The translations under genes were made by a program, and so were the position numbers. DNA of 64,000 nt from Thermoclostridium caenicola (GTDB lineage: Bacteria > Bacillota > Clostridia > DSM-8532): positions 1 to 64,000 of the forward strand of contig NZ_FQZP01000001.1 in NCBI RefSeq assembly GCF_900142095.1, written 5' to 3'. Under the pieces are notes generated by a model. The model saw only the letters and a program-made list of their open reading frames with translations. It was not told the DNA's origin and searched no databases. This document shows, one piece after another, positions 43,284 through 50,719 of the stretch (position 1 is the stretch's first letter; every line of letters starts with the position of its first letter).

Positions 43284-43304
43284 GTGAAAGGCGTGGCCTT
43301 TCAC
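43284..43304. promoter_or_regulatory. Perfect 9-bp hairpin between GH5 and the panE-like gene
   Basis: GTGAAAGGC and GCCTTTCAC enclose a GTG loop. No T run follows, so it is not a standard terminator; it sits 8 bases before the AGGAGG of the next gene and may control its translation, stabilise the mRNA or bind a protein. Confidence 0.55.
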
Positions 43305-43327
43305 AGACAGACAGGAGGTTATGAGCA

Positions 43328-44260
43328 ATGCCGGAAAGGATGATAAAAAGGGCACATATTTCAGGGTTGGGGGCTATTGGGAGCGTTTTTGCCTCCTTCC
43401 TCTACGAACATGACAGGGAATCGGTTAAAGTGATTGTGGATGCCGAAAGGGCCCGCCGTTACCAGGCACAGGGCATCACCGTCAACGGCAAGCGATACGA
43501 TTTCGATTATGTCATCTCCCAGCCGTCGGTGGAACCAGCCGATCTGATTCTGATCGCAGTAAAAGGTCATCACCTTGGTGAATCCATTGAAGCCATCAGG
43601 CCTTTTGTGGGGGAAAACACCATCCTGCTGTCGCTGCTCAACGGCATCACCAGCGAGGACATCCTGGCACGCGAATTCGGTGATGCGCACATCCTCCATG
43701 GTTTTGTGGTGGGCACCGATGCCACCCGGGAAGGGCTGAGTACCAGGTATTCCAATAAAGGCAAGATCGTTTTTGGCCATAAGAACAAGCCCGATTCGGA
43801 AGACGTCCAAGCCGTCAAAGCCTTCTTTGACTGGACTGGCGTTCCTTACGCCAATCCTTCCGATATTCTGAAGGAACAGTGGTGGAAATTCCTTCTGAAC
43901 GTGGGCATCAACCAGACCTCAGCCGTTCTTCGGGCACCTTATTGGATCTTCCAGAACATCCAGGAAGCGCGGGATCTGATGATGAGCGCCGCCAGGGAAG
44001 TCCTTCCCATCGCTCAGAAGGAAGGCATCAACCTAAAGGAAGAGGACATCGCCAATTTCCTGCCTCTTGTGGATACCATGGCCCCCGACGGAAAAACCTC
44101 CATGCTCCAGGATGTGGAGGCCGGCAGAAAGACGGAAGTGGAACTGTTTGCCCAGACCGTCGTTGAGCTTGGGAGAAAGCATGGTATCCCCACACCGGTC
44201 AACGAGATGCTGTATCGGATGCTCCGCATCATTGAGCAGACCTACCCTAACCTATCCTGA
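43328..44260 (+). CDS. panE: Ketopantoate reductase family protein
   Basis: The 310-residue product has the PanE/ApbA pattern: Rossmann HISGLGAIGSVFASFLYE, LILIAVKGHHLGESIEAI, LSLLNGITSEDILAREFG and the C-terminal helical domain WKFLLNVGINQTSAVLRAPY with the catalytic Lys and Asn. In pantothenate synthesis it reduces 2-dehydropantoate to pantoate with NADPH; no other pan gene is near, so it may be a paralogue with another substrate. Start ATG 43328 has AGGAGG. Its end overlaps the convergent GH31 gene by 14 bases. Confidence 0.88.
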   Translation: MPERMIKRAHISGLGAIGSVFASFLYEHDRESVKVIVDAERARRYQAQGITVNGKRYDFDYVISQPSVEPADLILIAVKGHHLGESIEAIRPFVGENTILLSLLNGITSEDILAREFGDAHILHGFVVGTDATREGLSTRYSNKGKIVFGHKNKPDSEDVQAVKAFFDWTGVPYANPSDILKEQWWKFLLNVGINQTSAVLRAPYWIFQNIQEARDLMMSAAREVLPIAQKEGINLKEEDIANFLPLVDTMAPDGKTSMLQDVEAGRKTEVELFAQTVVELGRKHGIPTPVNEMLYRMLRIIEQTYPNLS

Positions 44261-46604
44261 TCTCCGCATCGGAGCCGTCCAGTTCAAAATGCCAGGCCCG
44301 ATTCTCATATACGCAGCCCTCTGACGGGAGATCTTCATCCAGCCCGTAGACGGCTGCGTAAGCTTTTTTCAGGCCTCCTCCATAGCCTGTCGCCAGGTTT
44401 TCCAGCCTGAACCGGAAAGACCTGGGCGAGGGCGATTGCTGCGTCAGGCGGCGGAGATTGAATGCGCCGTCGCGATAATCCTGGGTAAGACCGTCGTCCT
44501 CATAAAGATCGAAACTGCCCTCCGGGCCTGCGTAGAGCTCAAACCAAAGGGTGCTGAAATCCATGAAACGGGTGCTTTCGGCACTCCGCGCCATGGGAAT
44601 GATGGCGCCTTCGCGGACATAGACCGGTATCCGGTCCAGGGGCGCATCCGCAATGATGTATGTTCCGCCTTCCAGGCGTTCCTTAGTGTGGAAATCATAC
44701 CACCCTCCATGCGGCAGGTAAACCAGGCGCTTTCTGTCGCCGGGACGCACGACGGGCGCCACCAGGATGTCCTTGCCAAACATAAACTGATCGTTGATGC
44801 CATAGACATTCCTGTCATCCTGGAAATCCAGGATCAGCGGCCGCATAACGGGCAGCCCCGTCTCACAGGCCCGCCTGAACTCGCTGTACAGGTACGGCAA
44901 TAGCGCATACCGCAGCTGAATGGCCCTTCGGGCTATGCTTTCCACTTCGGGACCAAAGGACCATGGCTCGTGATCCCGCGTACCCCTGTCGGAATGGGCC
45001 CTGAAGAAGGGGGTGAAGGCACCCAGCTGAACCCAGCGGGCATAGAGCTCCGGGCTGCTGTTGCTCTGGAATCCTCCCACGTCTCCTCCCACAAAGGGAA
45101 TGCCGGATAAACCGATGTTCAGGTGCATGGGAATGGAAGCAGCCAAATGCTCCCACCAGCTGTAGTTATCCCCTGTCCAGACAGCTGCATAACGCTGAAT
45201 ACCCGCATAGGCCGATCGGGTGAGGATGAACGGACGCTCACCGGGTTTCAGCGCCCTGAACCCTTCGTGGGTAGCCCGACACATGAGAATCCCGTAAGCA
45301 TTGTGGCATTTTGAGAAAGGCTGGGGTTTTCCGTCAAAGTCCATCATCAGGTCATTGGGCACCGTCGCCAGGGTTCGATCCGGGGTTCCGGGCTTAAAAT
45401 CGCTGGGCTCGTTCATGTCGTTCCATATGCCGGAAACACCTGCATCAAAAAGCACGGTGTGCTTGAACCCCCACCATTTCCGCGTTTTCTCCCTGGAAAA
45501 GTCGGGGAACGCAGCCGTGCCGGGCCAGACCTCCCCATGATAAACCTCCCCCGTGGGGAACTTGCAGAAATGTCCTTCCCGCGTACCCTCCAGATATACA
45601 GAGTAGTCCGAATCCTTTCTGATGGCGGGATCCACAATGGTAACCACCCTGAAGCCCTGTTCTTCAAGCCGGGCTATCATTCCCTTCGGTTCCGGGAACC
45701 GGCTGGCATCCCAGGTAAAAATGCGGTATCCATCCATATAGTCGATATCCAGGTAGATCACGTCGCAGGGGATTTGCCTTGCCCTGAAGCTTTCGGCCAG
45801 CTCCAGAACCCGCTCCTGGGGGTAATAGCTGAAACGGCACTGCTGGAAACCGAGGCTCCAGATGGGTGGCATCTCCATGCGCCCTGTCAGCCGGGTGTAC
45901 CGCATGACCACTTCGGCAATGGACGGGCCATCGATGAGATAGAGATCCAGGCAGGAATCATTCACGGTGACGGACAGCCTTTCCCTGTCCTCATAGCCCA
46001 GGTCAAACTCCGATCGGGCGATGGAATCCAAAAAAAGGCCGTATGCCCTTTCCCCGTCAAAAAAGATCAGGAAAGGGATGCTTTTATACAGGGGATCCTT
46101 GTCCGGCGTATGCAGGGGATCGTCGGTATTCCACATGATGTAGCGGCGGCCTCTCCTGTCAAGGAAACCCGTTTTCTCACCAAGGCCGAAAAACATCATG
46201 GATTCACCTATCCTGGCAGAAACGGACAGGGTTTTTCCTATCCTGCAAAAGGCCTGTTCCAGTTCCAAAAGGGTTCCGCTGCAGCGGCTGGAAACCGAAA
46301 GGCCGGGCTGATCCGCCCTGAGTTGGATTGCCAATGCGCCATTGCTGATGGTTACAAGATCCTGTTCGTCGGACAGCGCAAGCCGGTCGTCGGGTTCGGC
46401 AACCACGGCAAGGGATTCCGAATCAGGTATCTCCCCAGGCGCCAGGGTTATCCGCAGGATACCTTCCCCGAAGGATTCCATCCTGGCCTGTCCCCGTTCA
46501 AAGGCCACATAGAACTTGTTATGCTCAAGCCGGCAATCGGTGACCTTGCCGGCGGTTATTTTTCTTGTCGCTTCTTTTGAACCACAATTTCCAGTCATCA
46601 TCAT
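44247..46604 (-). CDS. GH31 alpha-glucosidase
   Basis: The 785-residue product has an N-terminal beta domain (MFFGLGEKTGFLDRRGRRY), a TIM barrel with GH31 motifs (PPIWSLGFQQCRFSYYP; nucleophile Asp in GIWNDMNEPSDF; acid-base Asp in HSDRGTRDHEPWSF; GLSGIPFVGGDVGGF), and C-terminal beta domains. It hydrolyses terminal alpha-glucosidic links or a related sugar; the exact specificity is not clear from motifs. No signal peptide, so it is probably cytoplasmic. Start codons ATG 46604, 46601 and 46598 follow each other after AGGTG; the second or third is best spaced. It overlaps the panE-like gene tail by 14 bases. Confidence 0.95.
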   Translation of the reverse strand: MMMTGNCGSKEATRKITAGKVTDCRLEHNKFYVAFERGQARMESFGEGILRITLAPGEIPDSESLAVVAEPDDRLALSDEQDLVTISNGALAIQLRADQPGLSVSSRCSGTLLELEQAFCRIGKTLSVSARIGESMMFFGLGEKTGFLDRRGRRYIMWNTDDPLHTPDKDPLYKSIPFLIFFDGERAYGLFLDSIARSEFDLGYEDRERLSVTVNDSCLDLYLIDGPSIAEVVMRYTRLTGRMEMPPIWSLGFQQCRFSYYPQERVLELAESFRARQIPCDVIYLDIDYMDGYRIFTWDASRFPEPKGMIARLEEQGFRVVTIVDPAIRKDSDYSVYLEGTREGHFCKFPTGEVYHGEVWPGTAAFPDFSREKTRKWWGFKHTVLFDAGVSGIWNDMNEPSDFKPGTPDRTLATVPNDLMMDFDGKPQPFSKCHNAYGILMCRATHEGFRALKPGERPFILTRSAYAGIQRYAAVWTGDNYSWWEHLAASIPMHLNIGLSGIPFVGGDVGGFQSNSSPELYARWVQLGAFTPFFRAHSDRGTRDHEPWSFGPEVESIARRAIQLRYALLPYLYSEFRRACETGLPVMRPLILDFQDDRNVYGINDQFMFGKDILVAPVVRPGDRKRLVYLPHGGWYDFHTKERLEGGTYIIADAPLDRIPVYVREGAIIPMARSAESTRFMDFSTLWFELYAGPEGSFDLYEDDGLTQDYRDGAFNLRRLTQQSPSPRSFRFRLENLATGYGGGLKKAYAAVYGLDEDLPSEGCVYENRAWHFELDGSDAEIRIG

Positions 46605-46779
46605 ACACCTATTCTTTCCCCGTTGTTGTGCGGGACATTCCTTCCCGTTACAAGGTTCATACCCGTCTTGGCGGGAATTGAAACACGCGGGACAGGGGCG
46701 GCTGCTGTTTGAACGCACTGAGTTCAGCCGCCCCCATTCAAACAGCTACTGTTTTGCAGCCGTGCAGCACAGTGACCTA

Positions 46780-46859
46780 CTTTACGGACGCCCAAAGATT
46801 GCCACGCTCCGCTGACGCTGCGCTCACAATGACACCTGTCCAGGAAGGCGTCCGTAAAG
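46780..46859. mobile_element. MITE-like palindromic element, 80 bp
   Basis: Perfect 13-bp terminal inverted repeats, CTTTACGGACGCC (46780-46792) and GGCGTCCGTAAAG (46847-46859), enclose a GC-rich core containing GATTGCCACGCTCC and CGCTCACAATGAC, a pattern familiar from dispersed short repeats in bacterial genomes. There is no coding capacity or obvious target duplication. It lies between the GH31 and hydrolase genes. Confidence 0.55.
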
Positions 46860-46881
46860 GCAAGGCCGCATTACGATAAGG

Positions 46882-47667
46882 CTACACCACCCTTTTCAGC
46901 TTCGCGTTCTTATGGAGCCGAATATTGTTGATGAAATTATAGACCATCTCGTTGAACAGATCTGGGTCCGCCAGAGGCAAACCATGGCCGGCACCGGCCA
47001 CCAGGTAACCGGTACAGTTTCGGTTTGCCCGCACCATATCCCGAACCGAGGCTTTCACTTTGCCCCGTTCCTTCGTGCCCGCCAGGACGAGGGCCGGAAC
47101 GTTTGAGTTGGCGAAGGTTTCCGGCAGGGCATAGCTCATATTGGCTTCCATCACGCTCAGGAAATTATCCCGGGTCAGTTTCAGGGAATCCCGGTAATAT
47201 TGCTCCCAATACGCATCCGGTATGTATAGGCTTTTTGCCTGCCATTTGGAAAACCATTCGACCCGGACCAGGCCGAAACTCTTTTTCAGCAAGGAGATCA
47301 GGAAAGTTCTCCCGGTATTCACCGGACGCACCATGGCGCTGAGGATCACAGCAGCCTCCACCTTCTCAGGCCATCTGCTCAGGATCTCCACCACAAGCTG
47401 GCCTCCCAATGAGAAACCCACCAGGATAACCTTTTCGGTTCCCACCACATCCCTGACGGCCGTCAGCACTTTTGAAGCAGCATCGTTCATGGAAATGAAC
47501 GGAATATCCGCGCTTCTTCCATGGCCCGGAAGATCCGGGATAATCACATGATAATCCCTGAAAAACTCGGCCTGCCTGTCCCACATCCAGCCGGCGACAC
47601 CGCCGCCGTGCAGAAAAACCATGGATGGGCCACGGTACTCTCCTGTTCGCCTGATATAAAGGTCCAT
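46882..47667 (-). CDS. Alpha/beta hydrolase
   Basis: The 261-residue product has the alpha/beta hydrolase fold: oxyanion HGGGVAGWMWD, DLPGHGRSAD, nucleophile Ser in ILVGFSLGGQLVVE, a late Asp region (PDLF) and catalytic His in GAGHGLPLADP. It could be an esterase, lipase or C-C hydrolase; no specificity motif is recognised and there is no signal peptide. Start ATG 47667 has AAAGGAG. It ends 20 bases before the MITE-like element. Confidence 0.92.
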   Translation of the reverse strand: MDLYIRRTGEYRGPSMVFLHGGGVAGWMWDRQAEFFRDYHVIIPDLPGHGRSADIPFISMNDAASKVLTAVRDVVGTEKVILVGFSLGGQLVVEILSRWPEKVEAAVILSAMVRPVNTGRTFLISLLKKSFGLVRVEWFSKWQAKSLYIPDAYWEQYYRDSLKLTRDNFLSVMEANMSYALPETFANSNVPALVLAGTKERGKVKASVRDMVRANRNCTGYLVAGAGHGLPLADPDLFNEMVYNFINNIRLHKNAKLKRVV

Positions 47668-47758
47668 GTCCGCTCCTTTCGAACATTGAAAATTGCCGCA
47701 GAAAGGGTATCACATGCAAGGCAATACCAGTTTCTTCAACTTTTAATATAACAGATGC

Positions 47759-47983
47759 CTGACGGAAGAAAAGCGGAAAATTGTCGAAGGCGGAACACAC
47801 GGTGGAAAAAGTGTCCCGGACGGGAAAAGGAAAAGCACCATGATGGACATATTGGCCGCATTGAACCATGAAGGGAAACCGTTGGTCACCGTTGCCCACG
47901 AGCCCCTGATTGCCCGAAGATACAGGCACATCGTGTACTTAAGAAACAGCGGAATAACCGCTCAGGCGCGGATACGCTTGTAA
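47759..47983 (+). pseudogene. Vestigial 3' end of an ABC transporter ATPase gene
   Basis: The plus frame is open to TAA 47981-47983. Its last ~45 codons read MMDILAALNHEGKPLVTVAH, then EPLIARRYRHIVYLRNSGI, which parallels the D-loop/H-loop tail of MacB/LolD-type ABC ATPases (typically ...LL..LN.EGKTIV.VTH.P..A...R.I.L..G.I), with the H-loop His in VAHEP. The segment before it (GGTHGGKSVPDGKRK) does not retain Walker B or signature sequence. No ribosome binding site fits. It overlaps the end of the glycosyltransferase gene on the other strand, so it is likely a decayed fragment. Confidence 0.5.
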
Positions 47984-49131
47984 GCGTTCACGATTTCCCT
48001 GTACCTGCCGTACACCTCATCCACGATGCTCTCCCAGTTCCTGTACAAGGTGTCATGGGCATTTTCTCCAATCTTCTCAAGATCGGCATACTGTACCGCG
48101 TCAAAGATTCTGTTGGCTATGGCTTCCGGACTGTTCTCACTCAAAAGTCCGTTGACCCCGTCGACTACACCTTCCGCCGTATTGGAACCTTTTACAAGGA
48201 GGGCGGGGCATTTCTGGGATGCCGCTTCCTGCAGCACGATGGATGCATTGTCGTAAAGCGACGGGAACAGCAACAGATCAGCCCTGCAGAACAGGGATTT
48301 CAGGTAGCTCCGGTCATAAACCGCCCCCAGAAAGATCACTCGGTCGGTGAGGTTCAGATCCGCCACCAGTTTCTTCAGATCTTCCCCCGCGTAACCCATT
48401 CCGGCAATCAGCATTTTATAGTCCATTCCCATATCACGGAGATGGGCAAGGGCCTGGATCAAAACTTTCAGGTTTTTCTGCCAGACCAGCTGGCCCACAT
48501 ACAGGAAGACGCGTTCATCGGGTTTCAGGTACAGCCTTTCATCAACAACCCGGCCTTCGGCCTTTCGGTCCTCGGCCGTTTCGAATTCGGTTCCGTTATT
48601 GACTACCTCTATTCGGCCTTTGTAGCCATACTCCCGCAAGGTTCCGGCGGTTGCGTTATTGACTGTCCAGACAAAATCGGCCGAGTTATAGAAATCGACT
48701 ATCATGGATACGCCGATCCTTGCGGCGCCTTCAAATCTCAGGGATTCGCGCAGATCATCATAGTATTTGGAATGGAAGGAGGCCACAATGGGGATGCCGC
48801 GCTTGTGGGCAATATGCATGGCAATCCTGCCGGCACTGAACGGAGAATGGGCATGGACAATGTCAAAAGGAATATTCCGGATGCGGCGCATGAACTGGAT
48901 ATCCAGCACAGGCAGACCCGTCCGGTACGGCGGCCTTGTGGGCACACCGATGGAATGATACCGCAATACTTCAAAATCTTCTTTATCCTCATAATTGGGA
49001 AAGTGGGGCGTAACCACGTAACTGATGCCGTACTTCCTGTTCAACCAGTATGCATAGTTTCTGACCACATTGGTCACCCCATCCATGATAGGGGTGAACG
49101 CCTCATTAAACTGCCCGGTAACAAGACCCAT
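47962..49131 (-). CDS. GT4-family glycosyltransferase
   Basis: The 389-residue product shows a GT-B fold: N-terminal GQFNEAFTPIMDGVTNVVRN and VHAHSPFSAGRIAMHIA, C-terminal FLYVGQLVWQKNLKVLIQAL, VIFLGAVYDRSYLKSLFCRA and LLLFPSLYDNASIVLQEAAS with the GT4 Glu. It probably transfers a hexose to a lipid, such as diacylglycerol or an envelope precursor; acceptor unknown. Start ATG 49131 has GGAGG; a -10/-35 pair is at 49241-49270. The last codons overlap the ABC remnant on the other strand. Confidence 0.92.
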   Translation of the reverse strand: MGLVTGQFNEAFTPIMDGVTNVVRNYAYWLNRKYGISYVVTPHFPNYEDKEDFEVLRYHSIGVPTRPPYRTGLPVLDIQFMRRIRNIPFDIVHAHSPFSAGRIAMHIAHKRGIPIVASFHSKYYDDLRESLRFEGAARIGVSMIVDFYNSADFVWTVNNATAGTLREYGYKGRIEVVNNGTEFETAEDRKAEGRVVDERLYLKPDERVFLYVGQLVWQKNLKVLIQALAHLRDMGMDYKMLIAGMGYAGEDLKKLVADLNLTDRVIFLGAVYDRSYLKSLFCRADLLLFPSLYDNASIVLQEAASQKCPALLVKGSNTAEGVVDGVNGLLSENSPEAIANRIFDAVQYADLEKIGENAHDTLYRNWESIVDEVYGRYREIVNAYKRIRA

Positions 49132-49240
49132 GCAGATACCTCCAAAACTCGGCATTCATGCTCAATTTGTTAATCTTTATTCAAATAAGCCAGGCCTATG
49201 CATCCAACCCAATCACAGGTCAGCGTTTTTGGCAAAAAAT

Positions 49241-49270
49241 ATTATATACCCCGTCCCGGCTTCCCTTCAA
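49241..49270 (-). promoter_or_regulatory. Probable sigma-A promoter of the glycosyltransferase
   Basis: On the minus strand TTGAAG (49265-49270) and TATAAT (49241-49246) are 18 bp apart, about 110 bases before the start codon. The remainder of 49271-49500 shows no gene. Confidence 0.55.
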
Positions 49271-49514
49271 GATTTTATGCCAGTTTTAATGGTATTCTAA
49301 TCCTTGTCTCCATCAGCAGGCATCATCCTGCCACCCCCTGTCCCGGGAATGTAAGTCCGCAAAATTCCCGGGAAATAGTATATGAACAGCATTTTTTCAA
49401 TTATCACTGTTCTGCAATACCGTCAAAACAAGATGGAAATTAACGTCGCTTTTCTGTAAAATGGTAATGCGGACAAGCCATCCGCATGCTACTTCGGATT
49501 GGGAGCGTGGAAAT

Positions 49515-50080
49515 ATGATAAACCGCATCCACATACTGGGTGCGTCCGGCTCGGGAACCACCACCTTGGGCAAAGCCCTGGAAGAAAGGCTGGGATATCG
49601 CCATTTCGATACCGACGATTACTTCTGGCTGCCCACGGAGGATCCTTTCACCGTACACAGGCCGGTGAAAGAAAGGCTGGAGCTGTTGACAAAGGATCTG
49701 GCAAGACATGAAAAATGGGTGCTGACAGGTTCTTTATGCGGCTGGGCGATGGCTTGATTCCGCTCTTTGATCTTGTGGTCTTTCTGTGGATCCCAGAGGA
49801 TATCAGGCTGACACGCCTGAAGGAAAGGGAGCTCCAAAGCTACGGCAGTGCGGTTGAGCCGGGCGGCAGCAGATATGAAAACTCTCAGGCCTTCCTGAGG
49901 TGGGCGGCCCAATATGACACCGGGGGCATGGAAATCAGGAGCAGGCTTCTCCATGAAAAATGGCTGGCCAGTCTGACCTGTCCCGTTCTGCGCATCGAAG
50001 GAGACACGACTGTAGAAGAGCGGATAAAGGCTGTGGAATCGATGATCACAGGCAAAGCTCAAACTCAATCTCGTGCCTGA
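49515..50080 (+). pseudogene. P-loop NMP-kinase-like protein, frameshifted
   Basis: Two frames cover one protein. The first (49515 to ~49746) gives INRIHILGASGSGTTTLGKA (a P-loop) and YRHFDTDDYFWLP, then breaks. The second (to TGA 50080) continues GDGLIPLFDLVVFLWIPEDI, then RLTRLKERE and the lid-like rest. Adding one G in the GGG run at 49744-49746 joins WVLTGSLCGW to GDGLIPLFDL. Length would be about 189 residues, as in adenylate-kinase-like or shikimate-kinase-like small P-loop proteins. A real deletion or a homopolymer error cannot be told apart here. The start ATG 49515 has GGGAG. Its end overlaps the convergent GNAT gene by 35 bases. Confidence 0.78.
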
Positions 50081-50525
50081 TAGGAATATCATCCAGGCCC
50101 TTCAGCGGAATCTGCGGCTTGATTTTTCTGGACTCTTCGATAGCATTTCTATGAAGGGCTGCCATGTCAAATCCCCTTCTTTGGTAAAAACGGATGGCGT
50201 GGATGTTGTCATTGGTGGTGATGAGCCATACCCTTCTGCATCCCGCGGTTCTGGCTTTCTGCACAACGCTGTCCACAAGGGCGCTGCCAATGCCGAAGTT
50301 TTCAAGCATGCTGTCCAACGTGACGATTTCACACTGGTCATTTTCGATATGGTATGTAATCATGCCCTTGATCTGTCCGTCCACCCATGCGAGAAAGCCG
50401 GGCAGGTTCGCGGCATGGTACACCTTTCCTCTTGATACGATTATCTCCGAGCCCCAAAGCTCTGACAACAGGCCTGCAACCGTGCTCCTGTCCTTCTGCG
50501 TTACAGCCCTTATCTGAATCTCCAT
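50046..50525 (-). CDS. GNAT family N-acetyltransferase
   Basis: The 159-residue product has the GNAT fold: IQIRAVTQKDRSTVAGLLSE, the acetyl-CoA loop region FGIGSALVDSVVQKARTAG, and VWLITTNDNIHAIRFYQRRG, the classic motif B. It transfers an acetyl group to an amine; the substrate is not apparent. The start is ATG 50525 with GAGGTG. It converges on and overlaps the P-loop kinase gene. Confidence 0.9.
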   Translation of the reverse strand: MEIQIRAVTQKDRSTVAGLLSELWGSEIIVSRGKVYHAANLPGFLAWVDGQIKGMITYHIENDQCEIVTLDSMLENFGIGSALVDSVVQKARTAGCRRVWLITTNDNIHAIRFYQRRGFDMAALHRNAIEESRKIKPQIPLKGLDDIPIRHEIEFELCL

Positions 50526-50719
50526 ACTGCACCTCGTCAATGTCTTTCAGAATGAATACAACCAAAGGTCATCATGCGGCTCATGCCGCGCAAGGGTTTC
50601 GAACATGCATCCACATTATACCATAACAGAAACATGCAAGTCTGCATATGGCATCCTTCTGCTGTTCGTCCAATGCTGCGCGGCATGAACATCAGCCGAT
50701 AAGGGCAGGACATCTTGTT

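Noticed and set aside
44436-46580. Plus-strand frames opposite GH31
   Set aside because: GH31 motifs are complete on the minus strand; the plus frames are shadows without family matches.
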